DNA of 64,000 bases, from assembly GCF_001939045.1 (NCBI RefSeq), contig NZ_MKIM01000027.1:1-64000 (forward strand). The letters are read 5' to 3'. The stretch comes from Rhizobium oryziradicis (GTDB taxonomy: Bacteria; Pseudomonadota; Alphaproteobacteria; Rhizobiales; Rhizobiaceae). Shown here piece by piece: positions 9,480 to 22,442 of this stretch. A program made the position numbers and the translations under genes. The first letter of the stretch is position 1. Each line of letters begins with the position of its first letter. The notes beneath the pieces are model-generated. The model had not been told where the DNA came from. It made no database searches and saw only the letters and a list, made by a program, of their open reading frames with translations.

Positions 9480-9704
9480 TTAGCGCATCAAGAAAATACC
9501 GACAGCGCTGAGAATAATGAAGATGGCGAAGCCTCCCAAAAAGCCCGCCGCGCCAAAAAAACCTGCTGCCATGGCAATCATCAGAGCGACGAGAATGGCC
9601 GAGCCGTATTTTGTCAGATTGATAAAGCCGTCATAGGTCTTTTCGTGTTCGGAATAGTCCATTTTGGCACCAGTCTCGACTGGTCCTGAATGGTGTTCGC
9701 TCAT
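9480..9704 (-). CDS. aa3-type cytochrome c oxidase subunit IV
   Basis: A 74-residue protein with the pattern of the small subunit IV of alphaproteobacterial aa3 oxidases: an N-terminal soluble part ending DYSEHEKTYDGFINLTKYG, followed by two closely packed hydrophobic segments (about residues 33-52 and 54-72). The short tail is charged. The start at 9704 gives the normal length and has GGAG upstream. Longer in-frame starts back to 9860 read through non-conserved sequence. It is solitary here; the catalytic oxidase genes are elsewhere. Confidence 0.85.
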   Translation of the reverse strand: MSEHHSGPVETGAKMDYSEHEKTYDGFINLTKYGSAILVALMIAMAAGFFGAAGFLGGFAIFIILSAVGIFLMR

Positions 9705-9795
9705 GCTCCTGCTCCCCAAAAGCGGTTTCTCCCAACAAATCATGCGCGACAGCCTCCGACAGCCCATCTTTTGAACGGGCATTATCGAGGACATT

Positions 9796-9936
9796 ATGCC
9801 TGATTTTTCTAAACTAACCGAACTCTGCTGCGCGTGCAACGCGAAGATTGCGGTGACCAAGCGCGCATCGTGGTGTGATCACCAAAAAGCTTCGACTTTA
9901 GACCAATATCACCTTGCTTTTGCCCAAATCTACTGA
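9796..9936 (+). CDS. candidate 46-residue Cys-rich small protein
   Basis: A short open frame with ATG at 9796, preceded at good distance by GAGG (9787-9790). The product has a CCAC cluster (C11, C12, C14) followed by C27 and H29, an arrangement that could bind a metal. I do not recognise it. It overlaps no other gene and lies between the oxidase subunit gene (opposite strand) and the TRAP genes. It could be a chance frame, since it is short; the well-placed ribosome site is the main support. Confidence 0.3.
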   Translation: MPDFSKLTELCCACNAKIAVTKRASWCDHQKASTLDQYHLAFAQIY

Positions 9937-10006
9937 ATGGCGAAGGTGCGCGGTTGCGCAACAACGCCGCTTGTTCTAAGCAAAACGAAGATTTGGGAGG
10001 GCCGCT

Positions 10007-10546
10007 ATGAACCTTTTGTTGGGATTAAGCCGATCGGTCGATCGCTTAAGCGAATTTTTTGGTCGCATTGCAGAATATCTGGTCTTGCTGTGCTGCCTGA
10101 TCAGCGCTGGCAATGCCATTATACGCTATATTTTCAACATCAGCTCCAATGGCTGGCTGGAGATTCAGTGGTATCTGTTTGCCTATGTGGTTTTGGTGGG
10201 CGCATCCCACACGCTGCGCAAGAATGGCCATGTGCGGGTGGATCTGATTTATGGATCGGTATCCGAGCGCAAACGCCTTTGGATTGATACCATCGGGTTG
10301 ATTTTCTTTCTGCTGCCAGTGTGCGTCTACATGACCTTCCTGTGCTGGCCGTTCTTCTGGTTGTCCTTTACCCAAAATGAAATGTCCTCCAATGCGGGTG
10401 GGTTGCTGCGCTGGCCGGTCAAACTGGTTCTGGTAGCAGGCTTTGCGCTTTTGGTGCTGCAAGGGCTGTCCGAACTGGTCAAACGCATTGCTGCGCTGAA
10501 TGGCAGGGTCGAAATCGACACCCGCTATGAAAAGCCGCTGCAATAA
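10007..10546 (+). CDS. TRAP transporter small permease (DctQ family)
   Basis: A 179-residue integral membrane protein with four hydrophobic segments (near residues 24-42, 55-72, 88-110 and 136-156). It has the DctQ signature of a WLEIQWYLF segment followed by RKNGHVRVDL. It forms the small membrane part of a tripartite ATP-independent periplasmic transporter that imports organic acids or related solutes using an ion gradient. ATG is preceded by GGGAGGG. The large permease follows 27 bases later. No periplasmic DctP-type binding protein gene is adjacent, so the substrate cannot be inferred. Confidence 0.9.
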   Translation: MNLLLGLSRSVDRLSEFFGRIAEYLVLLCCLISAGNAIIRYIFNISSNGWLEIQWYLFAYVVLVGASHTLRKNGHVRVDLIYGSVSERKRLWIDTIGLIFFLLPVCVYMTFLCWPFFWLSFTQNEMSSNAGGLLRWPVKLVLVAGFALLVLQGLSELVKRIAALNGRVEIDTRYEKPLQ

Positions 10547-10573
10547 GCCACCGCATTTAGAGGGGACATCACC

Positions 10574-12100
10574 ATGTTCGATTTCGGTATTATTCCGCCC
10601 GCCATGTTTCTTGGCATGGTCCTTTTCATGCTGTTTGGCTTTCCAGTGGCATTTTCGCTGGGGGCGGTCGGCATATTTTTTGGCCTGATCGGCATTGCCA
10701 CCGGCCATTTTCAGGAAGTGTTCCTGCAAGCGCTGCCCTATCGCTTCTTCGGCATTGTTTCTAATGATTTGCTGTTGGCCATTCCGTTCTTCACCATGAT
10801 GGGTGCTATTCTGGAGCGCTGCGGTCTGGCTGAAGATCTGCTGGAGGGAACCGGCAAACTGTTTGGTGCCGTGCCCGGTGGTATCGCCTACGCAGTCATT
10901 CTCGTGGGCGCGATTATGGGTGCCATCACCGGCACGGTTGCGGCCTCGGTCATCACCATGGGCATGATTTCTCTGCCGGTTATGCTGCGCTATGGCTACA
11001 GCGAAAAGCTGGCAACCGGCGTTATCGCCGCCTCTGGTACCATGGCGCAGTTGATTCCACCGTCACTGGTTCTGGTGATCTTGTCCGACCAGCTCGGCAA
11101 ATCGGTGGGCGATATGTATATGGGGGCCGTGGGCCCTGCCATGATGCAGATCGGCATCTTTATCCTGTTTATCCTCGGCGTTTCCATCTTCCGCCCATCG
11201 CTTGTACCACCTTTGCCAAAGGAAGTGCGTGGTGATCTCGACTGGAAGCTGATCCGCAAGGTTCTGGCCGGGATGCTGCCGTCCATCGTGTTGATCTTTC
11301 TGGTGTTGGGCACCATCTTTCTGGGTCTTGCCACACCCACAGAAGCGGGCGCATTGGGCGTTGTCGGCGCATTGGTGCTGGCGGCCGCACACCGGCGTCT
11401 GACATGGCCGTTGATGCGGCAGGCAATGGAATCCACTATGTCGATCACCTCCATGGTGGTGATGATTCTGGTTGGTTCCACCTGCTTCAGCCTGGTGTTT
11501 CAAGGCATGGACGGCTCACGCTGGATTGAGCATATGCTGACGGGCCTGCCAGGTGGGCAAACCGGCTTTCTGCTGTTCGTCAACTTCTTCATTTTCTTCC
11601 TCGCCTTCTTCCTCGATTTCTTTGAAATCGCCTTTATCGTCGTGCCCATGCTGGCCCCTGTGGCCCAGCATCTTGGTATCGATCTGATCTGGTTCGGCGT
11701 ATTGATCTGCGTGAACATGCAGACCTCCTTTATGCATCCACCCTTCGGATTTGCCCTGTTTTACCTGCGCAGTGTTGCCCCCAAAAGCGTCAAGACCCGC
11801 GAGATTTATCTTGGCTCAATTCCATGGGTCTGCATGCAATTGATCATTGTTGGCGTGGTGATTTTCCTGCCGCAATCGGTGACCATGTGGGTGGAAAAGC
11901 CAAAAGAGCTTAATCTGGACAAGGTGAAAATCGAAGTCCCGGCGCTTGGCGGCGGCCTTGGTTTGCCCCCTATTGGCGGCGGCTCGGGTGGGCCGAATTT
12001 CGACCTCGGCACGCCACCATCGTTTGGCGGTGCGGGTGCAGGCACAACACCCGCCGCTAAACCGGCAACGGATCTCAGCCAACCACCGGTTTTTAAGTGA
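10574..12100 (+). CDS. TRAP transporter large permease (DctM family) with Gly/Pro-rich tail
   Basis: A 508-residue protein with about a dozen hydrophobic segments and DctM features such as GFPVAFSLGAVG, the GAITGTVAASVITMGMISLP loop and PTEAGALGVVG. It forms the transport channel with DctQ. Normal DctM proteins end soon after the last helix (about residue 440). This one continues with roughly 68 hydrophilic residues, of which the final 50 are rich in Gly and Pro with PPIGGGSGG and PPSFGGAGAG. The tail lies within an intact frame and is followed by a terminator, so it is not a sequencing extension. Its role is unknown. Confidence 0.9.
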   Translation: MFDFGIIPPAMFLGMVLFMLFGFPVAFSLGAVGIFFGLIGIATGHFQEVFLQALPYRFFGIVSNDLLLAIPFFTMMGAILERCGLAEDLLEGTGKLFGAVPGGIAYAVILVGAIMGAITGTVAASVITMGMISLPVMLRYGYSEKLATGVIAASGTMAQLIPPSLVLVILSDQLGKSVGDMYMGAVGPAMMQIGIFILFILGVSIFRPSLVPPLPKEVRGDLDWKLIRKVLAGMLPSIVLIFLVLGTIFLGLATPTEAGALGVVGALVLAAAHRRLTWPLMRQAMESTMSITSMVVMILVGSTCFSLVFQGMDGSRWIEHMLTGLPGGQTGFLLFVNFFIFFLAFFLDFFEIAFIVVPMLAPVAQHLGIDLIWFGVLICVNMQTSFMHPPFGFALFYLRSVAPKSVKTREIYLGSIPWVCMQLIIVGVVIFLPQSVTMWVEKPKELNLDKVKIEVPALGGGLGLPPIGGGSGGPNFDLGTPPSFGGAGAGTTPAAKPATDLSQPPVFK

Positions 12101-12109
12101 TTGAATAAC

Positions 12110-12139
12110 AAGGCCCCGGATTTGCTCCGGGGCCTTTTT
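12110..12139. terminator. rho-independent terminator after TRAP genes
   Basis: Stem AAGGCCCCGGA / TCCGGGGCCTT with a 5-base loop and a T-run on the plus strand, 10 bases after the large permease stop. It may also act weakly on the leftward transcript ending at 12189. Confidence 0.88.
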
Positions 12140-12188
12140 CACGTCTGTCGGCTTGATGTTGAACCAGGCAGGTGCCGCCTGCTGATGG

Positions 12189-13238
12189 TTATGGTGTCCA
12201 ACCGGCCCAATTTATCCAACGGCCATGGAAATCGGCACGGCCAATTTCGCGTTTTTCACCATTTGGCCAGATCTGCAGGCTTAACGCCGCCCCCCGTTTG
12301 CCATCGGCTTCCATCTGCAAATGCGCCAAAGGCGCATGCATTGTTGCATGCTGCCCAGCTTGCTGAATGAGAGCTTCTCCCTCAGCTTTCAAGCGGTCTG
12401 GCAAATATTGCCATGCGACAGAGTTATAGATCACATGGATCAGGCCGTCGTGCGGCTGTGTCAGTCTGGTCTTGAGCCATTCAATCGCATCAGCGCGGGT
12501 GACGGAGAGGTTATTGTTGGTGGCGATATCGAGTGCTGCCTTGGTCCGTTCAAGCCGGTCAGTTTGATCTGGCCAGATATAGGAAAACAGCCGCATTTGA
12601 TCTTCGCTTGATGTCGGATCAAGCGGGTTGAGATCGCATCCAGCCCGCTCGGCAACTGTGATGTCCGCAAATGGCGGCGAAGCGCCTTGCCATTCGGGTG
12701 CCAGCGTTACCTTTGAGGGGCCACCCCAGATGAAATCCGCCAGTTGATAGCGATACCGGTCCCATTGAAGGTTCAGCCCGGCGCTGGCCCCAACTTCTGA
12801 AAGCTTTAAGGGCAGGCCGAACAGAGAGGCAAGGGTGAGAAACCCGGGAAGCAGGGCCGCAGAGCGCCGGACTTCATTGGTTTGAGGAGCCGAGTTCAAA
12901 CGCTCTTGAATAAAGCTTTCGTTCTCAACCAAAGCCTGTGAAACCGCTGCCCAAAGAGCATCATCATCGACGTGATGCGGTGGATAAACGCGCGCCAGAG
13001 ACCCATTCAGACCGTTGAGCACCAAAGCATGAAGTGTGCCTGCCAGCCGCAACGGCACGGAATCACCTGCGGATGTTGTATCGCCGGGCCAAGAGAGGAT
13101 GCGGTTGGCCACAGCATTGTTATCTTCAAGCTTTGCTGCAACCAGGCGGCAAAGGCGGGCATTGAAAGGCGAGCCGAGGGCCTCGCAGGATCGTGCTTGA
13201 TCTAAAAATGAGTCGCGGATTGAAAGGGTGTTGGCCAT
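12189..13238 (-). CDS. DUF2332 family protein
   Basis: A 349-residue cytoplasmic protein of the DUF2332 family, whose biochemical function is not established to my knowledge. The family hallmark LSEVGASAGLNLQWDRY is present near residue 155, as is a conserved NPLDP motif. The SEVGASAGLN segment resembles the glycine-rich loop of methyltransferase-like Rossmann folds, but no other methyltransferase motif is clear. ATG at 13238 follows AAGGAG. It lies five bases after the MaoC-like gene, so the two form an operon. Confidence 0.85.
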   Translation of the reverse strand: MANTLSIRDSFLDQARSCEALGSPFNARLCRLVAAKLEDNNAVANRILSWPGDTTSAGDSVPLRLAGTLHALVLNGLNGSLARVYPPHHVDDDALWAAVSQALVENESFIQERLNSAPQTNEVRRSAALLPGFLTLASLFGLPLKLSEVGASAGLNLQWDRYRYQLADFIWGGPSKVTLAPEWQGASPPFADITVAERAGCDLNPLDPTSSEDQMRLFSYIWPDQTDRLERTKAALDIATNNNLSVTRADAIEWLKTRLTQPHDGLIHVIYNSVAWQYLPDRLKAEGEALIQQAGQHATMHAPLAHLQMEADGKRGAALSLQIWPNGEKREIGRADFHGRWINWAGWTP

Positions 13239-13243
13239 GCTCC

Positions 13244-13732
13244 TTAAACGTCCTCCGGGCGGTCCTTCGGGTCAAACTGGATGATGGTTTGCCATGTGGC
13301 GGTGAGAGCGGGCTTTTGTTCGTTTTCGATTTCAACCGTCACATCATAGGTGGTCATGCACATGGCAGCACCGCGAAACCGCACATTGGTGAGCGTGAAG
13401 CGGCCGCGAATGCGTGCCCCACTGCGCACCGGCGAGATCAGGCGCAAAGCTTCAAAGCCATAATTGATCCCCATGGTTTGTTCGCGCACCACCGGCACGC
13501 AGTCGTAATTCATGGTCGACAATAGTGAAACCGTGAGAAAGCCGTGGGCGATTGTGCCGCCATAGGGGCTTTCTGCTTTGGCACGTTCTGGATCGGTGTG
13601 AATAAACTGATGATCATGGGTGGCATGGGCAAAGGCATCGATCATGGCCTGGTCGATGGTGATCCATTGGGAAACACCCACGTCCTGACCGACGAGGCCT
13701 GGCAATTCGGCAAGTGAAATTTCGCGTGGCAT
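13244..13732 (-). CDS. MaoC-like hotdog-fold dehydratase
   Basis: A 162-residue single hotdog-domain protein resembling (R)-specific enoyl-CoA hydratases such as PhaJ. The active-site helix reads AFAHATHDHQFIHTDPE, giving the Asp and His pair (DxxxxH) needed for hydration of 2-enoyl-CoA. The motif YGGTIAHGFLTVSLLS follows, typical of the family. I use the start at 13732 because GAGGG lies a few bases upstream; the in-frame extension to 13789 lacks support. In bacteria that make polyhydroxyalkanoate such enzymes link beta-oxidation to polymer precursors, but this substrate is not certain here. Confidence 0.88.
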   Translation of the reverse strand: MPREISLAELPGLVGQDVGVSQWITIDQAMIDAFAHATHDHQFIHTDPERAKAESPYGGTIAHGFLTVSLLSTMNYDCVPVVREQTMGINYGFEALRLISPVRSGARIRGRFTLTNVRFRGAAMCMTTYDVTVEIENEQKPALTATWQTIIQFDPKDRPEDV

Positions 13733-13842
13733 ATTGCCCTCTTCGTCATCAAAGCGGCACCCGTCAGCCTGAGTTTCACCTAAATCCACGCGGATTTAGA
13801 TGAACATCATGTTGTAGGTATCAAGTGTTATAGAGAACCTTT

Positions 13843-13862
13843 GTGCGCCATATATGGCGCAC
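13843..13862. repeat. perfect 20-base palindrome
   Basis: GTGCGCCATATATGGCGCAC reads identically on both strands. It lies between the glgX stop and the maoC-like start, both leftward. Together with the preceding CCTTT it shares 18 bases with the centre of the long inverted repeat at 37362-37415. It has no T-run, so a terminator role is unsupported; it may be a protein-binding site or a dispersed repeat unit. Confidence 0.75.
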
Positions 13863-13910
13863 GGCGCTGTCATACAGGCTTGGGCGCATTTGTCCATAAA
13901 ACACACTGTA

Positions 13911-15863
13911 TCAAGACCGTTCAGTTGGGTCTTCCATCAGGAATGTCACAGAGCGGGCCGGAATTTCCATGCTGGTGCCGAGACTATCCGTCAGCACATT
14001 GCGCCATTGTCCGATGGATGGCTCGGTCATGGTGAGCGAAAACGCGCCGCCACGATTGATCAGAATGGCGAGACGAACCGCTGTGTCGGTCTGATGATCA
14101 AGCGTGTTGAGAATAAGTCCGACAAACGTGCCATATTGCGATTCCCAATCCCCCACAGACATGGGCTTAGCAGAGGCCGAGACCCATTCCACATCACCGT
14201 CTTGGAAAAACGCAGGATCACGCAGCACTGAAAAGCGCTTTCGCACGGCGGAAAGCGATGCGGTCAGATCAACGAGATCGCGATCGAGGTGTGACCAGTC
14301 CAGCCAGGTGATGGCATTGTCCTGACAATAGGCATTGTTATTGCCGCGCTGGCTGCGTCCGCCTTCATCACCTGCCGTCAGCATGATCCAGCCTTTGCTG
14401 GCAAACAGGGTGGAGAGCAGGGCGGCGAGATCCCGCTTGCGGGCTGCCAGAATGGCGGGATTGGAGGTTTCGCCTTCCGCACCATTGTTCCAGGAGTGAT
14501 TGTCATTGTGGCCATCGCGATTGTCTTCGCCATTGGCCTCATTGTGCTTGTGGTTGTAGGCAACAAGATCATGCAGGGTAAAGCCATCATGGGCGGCGAT
14601 AAAATTAACGCTGCGGGTGGTGTCTTGAGAGAAAATATCCGAGGAGCCAGCCAAGGCGGTGGCGATTTGCCCACTCATATAATCATCGCCACGCCAAAAG
14701 CGACGCATGACATCGCGGGCGCGATCATTCCATTCCAGAAACGGTTTTGGAAAATTGCCAAGTTGATAGCCACCGGGACCAATATCCCATGGCTCGGCAA
14801 TCACGACCCGGTCACTGAGCAACGGGTCATTCAGAATGGCGCTTAGTGTTTCGCCCTGGGCTTCAAAGCCTTCGGCTGTGCGCCCAAGCACCGGTGCCAG
14901 ATCAAAGCGAAAACCATCGACCCCGGCATTGGAGACAAAATGGCGCAGCGTATCGACAATCAATTGCCGTACCATCGGATGGTCTGCGGCGACCGTATTG
15001 CCGCAGCCGGTGTCATTCACCAGAACGCCGGGCTGATCGGACAGATGGCGGTAGTAACTGAGGTTATCCAGCCCGCGCATGGAGAGCGTGGCACCAAAAC
15101 GGTCGCTCTCTCCGGTATGGTTGAACACCAGATCGAGAATGACACCAATGCCCTCGGCATGGAGGGCCGCGACAGTGTCGCGCAATTCTGCCAGCCCGCC
15201 GGGGCAGAGGCGCGGATCAAGCGCCATAAAGGCCACGGGGTTATAACCCCAACTGTTGCGAAGGTTTAAAGCCGCCAGATGGCGCTCATCAATCCATGCG
15301 GTGATTGGCAATAGCTCAATGGCATCAACACCAAGATGCTTGAGATGAGCAATGATGCTCGGATGGGCGAGGGCGGCCACGGTGCCTCGCATTGTCTCTG
15401 GCACATCAGGATGCAGCATGGAAAAACCGCGCACACTGACTTCATAGATCAAGCCACCAGCGGGCAGGCGAGGGGCCTCGATTTTGGCCGTGATGGGCTC
15501 GCTCAAAACCGCCTTTGGCACCAGCGATTCTGTATCAAAGCCAAATTCCGACAGGCGCGCATCATACTGGAAAGGCCGATCCAAAATCACCGCATAGGGA
15601 TCGACCAGAAGTTTGGAGGGATCAAACCATTGCCCTTGGTCGGGATCATAAACACCATGCGCGCGATAGCCATAGCGCGCACCGGCCTTGACAGTCTTGA
15701 CGCTGATACGGTGAAACCCATCAGCGCCGCGCTGCATGGCAAGACGCTTGGTTTCGCGTTCGCCCTTGTCGTCAAACAGGCAAAGTTCGACTTTATCCGC
15801 ATGACGAGAGAAGACCGCAAAGTCTACTCCCGTCGCTGTCAATTTCGCGCCGCCACTTGCCAT
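13911..15863 (-). CDS. glgX: glycogen debranching enzyme
   Basis: A 650-residue GH13 isoamylase-type enzyme that hydrolyses alpha-1,6 branches of phosphorylase limit dextrin. An N-terminal carbohydrate-binding domain (GVDFAVFSRHADKVELCLF) precedes the catalytic barrel. Barrel motifs include DLVFNHTGE, then DGFRFDLA with nucleophile D321, IAEPWD with the acid/base Glu near 362, and AAHDGFTLHD. Length is close to the 657 residues of the E. coli enzyme, but the N-terminus is a little shorter than usual. It is the last gene of the glycogen operon, nine bases after pgm. Its work provides linear chains for GlgP. Confidence 0.92.
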   Translation of the reverse strand: MASGGAKLTATGVDFAVFSRHADKVELCLFDDKGERETKRLAMQRGADGFHRISVKTVKAGARYGYRAHGVYDPDQGQWFDPSKLLVDPYAVILDRPFQYDARLSEFGFDTESLVPKAVLSEPITAKIEAPRLPAGGLIYEVSVRGFSMLHPDVPETMRGTVAALAHPSIIAHLKHLGVDAIELLPITAWIDERHLAALNLRNSWGYNPVAFMALDPRLCPGGLAELRDTVAALHAEGIGVILDLVFNHTGESDRFGATLSMRGLDNLSYYRHLSDQPGVLVNDTGCGNTVAADHPMVRQLIVDTLRHFVSNAGVDGFRFDLAPVLGRTAEGFEAQGETLSAILNDPLLSDRVVIAEPWDIGPGGYQLGNFPKPFLEWNDRARDVMRRFWRGDDYMSGQIATALAGSSDIFSQDTTRSVNFIAAHDGFTLHDLVAYNHKHNEANGEDNRDGHNDNHSWNNGAEGETSNPAILAARKRDLAALLSTLFASKGWIMLTAGDEGGRSQRGNNNAYCQDNAITWLDWSHLDRDLVDLTASLSAVRKRFSVLRDPAFFQDGDVEWVSASAKPMSVGDWESQYGTFVGLILNTLDHQTDTAVRLAILINRGGAFSLTMTEPSIGQWRNVLTDSLGTSMEIPARSVTFLMEDPTERS

Positions 15864-15872
15864 CAGCTTTGA

Positions 15873-18945
<3,073 letters not shown>

Positions 18946-18949
18946 CTGA

Positions 18950-20212
18950 TTACAGATCCAGCTTGTCGATCATGGCCTGGGTGATGAGGCAGATCCCATT
19001 TTCAGAACGGCGGAAACGCTTGGCATCCATTTCCGGGTCTTCACCCACGATCAGCCCTTCGGGAATGACCACGCCATGGTCGATCACCACATTGGTCAGC
19101 CGCGCATGACGACCAACAAGCACTTTTGGCAGAATCACCGCGCCCTCTAGCCGCGAGTAGGAATTGGCCCGCACACCGGTGAACAACAGGCTCTTATACA
19201 GGGCTGAACCGGAAATGATGCAATCGCCCGACACCAGAGATGAAATTGCCGAGCCGCGACGGCCCTCATCGTCATGCACGAATTTTGCGGGTGGATTGAT
19301 CTCTGCATAGGTCCAGATTGGCCAGGTCTTGTCGTAGATATCCAGCTCCGGCACGATGTCTGTGAGGTCAACATTGGCCTGCCAATAGGCATCAATGGTG
19401 CCGACATCGCGCCAATAGGGGTTTCTTTCAAAATCGGAGCGGACGCAGGAACTGGCGAACCGATGGGCAACGGCTTTGCCGTTTTCAACGATATACGGGA
19501 TGATATCCTTGCCAAAATCCCGGCTGGAATTGGGATCGGCCGCATCGCGGCGCAAGGCGTCCATCAGGAACTTAGTGTGGAAAACATAGATGCCCATGGA
19601 GGCAAGCGCCATGCTTTCGTTGCCCGGAATACCCGGCGGATCAGCAGGTTTTTCGACAAAAGCGATGATATTGTCTTTGTCATCAACATGCATGACACCA
19701 AAGGCGGTGGCTTCCAGTCTTGGAACCTCCATGCAGCCAACGGTGACATCGGCGCCACTGTCGACATGCTGCTGAAGCATCAGCTCATAGTCCATTTTAT
19801 AGATGTGGTCGCCGGCCAGAATGACCATATATTCCGGCGCGTAGGATTCGATAATATCAATATTCTGAAACACGGCGTCAGCCGTGCCTTCATACCATTG
19901 CGTTTCCGAGACGCGCTGGCTGGCTGGCAAGATATCGAAGCTCTCGTTGCGTTCTGGCCGCAAGAAATCCCAGCCACGCTGCAAATGGCGGATCAGGGAG
20001 TGGGCTTTATACTGGGTGGCGACACCGATGCGGCGGATGCCCGAATTGATGGCATTGGACAGGGCAAAATCAATGATGCGGGCTTTGCCGCCAAAATAGA
20101 CTGCGGGCTTTGCGCGGCGATCCGTCAGTTCTTTCAGGCGGCTTCCTCGTCCCCCTGCCAGCACATAGGCCATTGCATCGCGCGCCAAGGGTTGAACTCT
20201 CTTTGTTGTCAT
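18950..20212 (-). CDS. glgC: glucose-1-phosphate adenylyltransferase
   Basis: A 420-residue ADP-glucose pyrophosphorylase, the committed and allosterically controlled step of glycogen synthesis. The N-terminal nucleotide-binding motif is [11 protein letters not shown]. The conserved [16 protein letters not shown] and the catalytic region [13 protein letters not shown] are present, followed by a C-terminal left-handed beta-helix region ([20 protein letters not shown]). The Agrobacterium homologue is known to be activated by fructose-6-phosphate and pyruvate; I infer similar control but cannot see it. It lies 16 bases after glgB. Confidence 0.95.
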   Translation of the reverse strand: MTTKRVQPLARDAMAYVLAGGRGSRLKELTDRRAKPAVYFGGKARIIDFALSNAINSGIRRIGVATQYKAHSLIRHLQRGWDFLRPERNESFDILPASQRVSETQWYEGTADAVFQNIDIIESYAPEYMVILAGDHIYKMDYELMLQQHVDSGADVTVGCMEVPRLEATAFGVMHVDDKDNIIAFVEKPADPPGIPGNESMALASMGIYVFHTKFLMDALRRDAADPNSSRDFGKDIIPYIVENGKAVAHRFASSCVRSDFERNPYWRDVGTIDAYWQANVDLTDIVPELDIYDKTWPIWTYAEINPPAKFVHDDEGRRGSAISSLVSGDCIISGSALYKSLLFTGVRANSYSRLEGAVILPKVLVGRHARLTNVVIDHGVVIPEGLIVGEDPEMDAKRFRRSENGICLITQAMIDKLDL

Positions 20213-20228
20213 AAAATGCCCTCCCGCA

Positions 20229-22442
20229 TTAAGATTCCAGCTCCAGCATAATCACGGCCAATGGTGGTAACGATAGGCTCGCTGCTGCCCAATCGTGGCC
20301 CTGAGGCACCGCCTCCACGCGACCGCCATTTCCCTTGCCGCTGCCGCCATAGATTTCAGCATCTGTATTTAAAATTTCCCGCCATCGGCCAGCAACCGGC
20401 AGCGGAACAGTATAATGCTCATGATAAACGGGGGTCAGGTTTGCGATCACCGCGATGGGCTTGCAATCGGGTGCTTTGCGCAGCCACGCAAACACTGATT
20501 GCTCGACATCATCGCTGATCAACCATTCAAAACCTTCTCCTTCGCAGTCTCGGGCATGCAGCGTTGGCTTGTTGCGATAGGTCAGGTTCAAATCGCGCAC
20601 CAGCCGGCGCATACCTTCATGTAGAGGATATTGCAGCAGGTTCCAGTCCAGCGCGCGCTTTTCGCTCCATTCACTCCATTGCGCAAATTCCTGCCCCATA
20701 AACAACAGCTTCTTGCCGGGATACCCCCACATAAACGCATAATAAGCGCGAAGGTTCGCAAATTTCTGCCAATCATCGCCAGGCATTTTGGCAATCATTG
20801 AGCCTTTGCCATGCACCACTTCATCATGGGAAATGGGCAGCACGAAATTTTCGCTGAACGCATAGAGCAGGCCGAAGGTGATTTCCTGATGGTGGAATTT
20901 TCGATAAAGCGGATCACGGGCAAAAAAGCTGAGCGTGTCATGCATGAAACCCATGTTCCACTTGAAGCCGAAGCCCAAGCCACCCTCATGCACCGGCTGC
21001 GACACCTTTGGCCAGGATGTGCTTTCCTCGGCAATGGTCATCATCTGCGGATGGGCTGCATAGACCTGCTGGTTCATTTTTTGCAGGAATCGCACCGATT
21101 CCAGATTTTCCCTCCCGCCATATTCGTTGGGAATCCACTCGCCGTCTTTTCGCGAATAATCGAGATAAAGCATCGAGGCCACGGCATCGACCCGCAAGCC
21201 GTCGAGGTGGAATTTCTCGCCCCAATACAGCGCATTGTTGGTCAGATAAGAGAGAACCTCGGAGCGGCCAAAATTGTAGATGGCTGTGTTCCAGTCGGGG
21301 TGAAAGCCCTGACGCGGATCTTCATGCTCATAAAGGGCTGTGCCGTCGAACTGGCGAAGGCCATGGGCGTCGGTGGGGAAATGGGCTGGCACCCAATCCA
21401 GCAGCACGCCAATGCCAACCTTGTGGCAACCATTGACGAAACGGGCAAAGCCTTCCGGCTCGCCAAAGCGGGCCGTCGGGGCATAAAGGCCCGTGGTCTG
21501 ATAGCCCCATGACGGATCATAGGGGTGTTCGCTGATCGGCAAGAATTCGATGTGGGTAAAGCCCATATCAACGCAATAGGGAATCAGCCGCTCGGCCATT
21601 TCATCCCAGCTCAGAAACGAGCCATCGTCGCGCAATTGCCAAGACCCGGCATGGACTTCATAGATCGACATCGGTTGGCGGCGCTTGTCGACGCTTGCCC
21701 AATGTTTGATATGGTCGCCGTCATCCCAGTCCTGCTCAAGCTCGCCTGTGGTGATCGAGGCGGTTTGCGGGCGCAATTCGCTGCGCCGTGCAAAGGGATC
21801 GGCCTTGAGCGGCAAAACATCGCCATAAATGCCGAGGATTTCAAATTTATAGGTGCTGCCGGCGCGCACATCGGGGGCGAAAATTTCCCAAATGCCGGTG
21901 TCGCGGCGCAGTCGCATCACATGGCGGCGGCCATCCCATTCGTTGAAATCACCCACCACGGACACCCGTTTGGCATTGGGTGCCCAGACCGCAAAGTGAA
22001 AGCCATCGACCCCCTGATGGTGGATGGGGTGGGATCCCATCTTGTCAAACAGGCGTAAATGCGAGCCTTCGCGCACAAAATAATCATCCATCGGCCCCAG
22101 CACCGGACCAAAGCTATAGGGGTCGGTGACGGACCATTCCACATCGCCGCGTGTGGCGCGGTAGCGCAATGGCTGGATGGATTTCACGGCAATGTTGCCC
22201 GCAAAAAAACCATCCGGGTGCAGGCAATTCAGCTCACCCAGCGTGGTGCTATCAAGCCCCATGGCCGTGATGGTTTCAGCACCGGGAATAAAGCAGCGGG
22301 CCACGAAGCCGTCTACGCTGTTATGCACGCCCAGCACGGCAAAAGGATCCGTATGCAGACCCGATAGAATGGCATCAACAACAGCAGGGGCTGGAGCCAT
22401 AGGCTCCGTTGATTTTTCGGCCTGCTTGCTTGGTTTCTTCAT
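20229..22442 (-). CDS. glgB: 1,4-alpha-glucan branching enzyme
   Basis: A 737-residue GH13 branching enzyme that makes alpha-1,6 branches. There is an N-terminal extension, a CBM48 domain ([23 protein letters not shown]) and a catalytic barrel with [27 protein letters not shown] (nucleophile Asp), the acid EEST and [14 protein letters not shown]. The ATG at 22442 shares its first base with the last base of the glgP stop (TAATG) and has GGAGAG just upstream, so translation is coupled. Starts further upstream inside glgP (22538) are unlikely. Confidence 0.95.
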   Translation of the reverse strand: MKKPSKQAEKSTEPMAPAPAVVDAILSGLHTDPFAVLGVHNSVDGFVARCFIPGAETITAMGLDSTTLGELNCLHPDGFFAGNIAVKSIQPLRYRATRGDVEWSVTDPYSFGPVLGPMDDYFVREGSHLRLFDKMGSHPIHHQGVDGFHFAVWAPNAKRVSVVGDFNEWDGRRHVMRLRRDTGIWEIFAPDVRAGSTYKFEILGIYGDVLPLKADPFARRSELRPQTASITTGELEQDWDDGDHIKHWASVDKRRQPMSIYEVHAGSWQLRDDGSFLSWDEMAERLIPYCVDMGFTHIEFLPISEHPYDPSWGYQTTGLYAPTARFGEPEGFARFVNGCHKVGIGVLLDWVPAHFPTDAHGLRQFDGTALYEHEDPRQGFHPDWNTAIYNFGRSEVLSYLTNNALYWGEKFHLDGLRVDAVASMLYLDYSRKDGEWIPNEYGGRENLESVRFLQKMNQQVYAAHPQMMTIAEESTSWPKVSQPVHEGGLGFGFKWNMGFMHDTLSFFARDPLYRKFHHQEITFGLLYAFSENFVLPISHDEVVHGKGSMIAKMPGDDWQKFANLRAYYAFMWGYPGKKLLFMGQEFAQWSEWSEKRALDWNLLQYPLHEGMRRLVRDLNLTYRNKPTLHARDCEGEGFEWLISDDVEQSVFAWLRKAPDCKPIAVIANLTPVYHEHYTVPLPVAGRWREILNTDAEIYGGSGKGNGGRVEAVPQGHDWAAASLSLPPLAVIMLELES

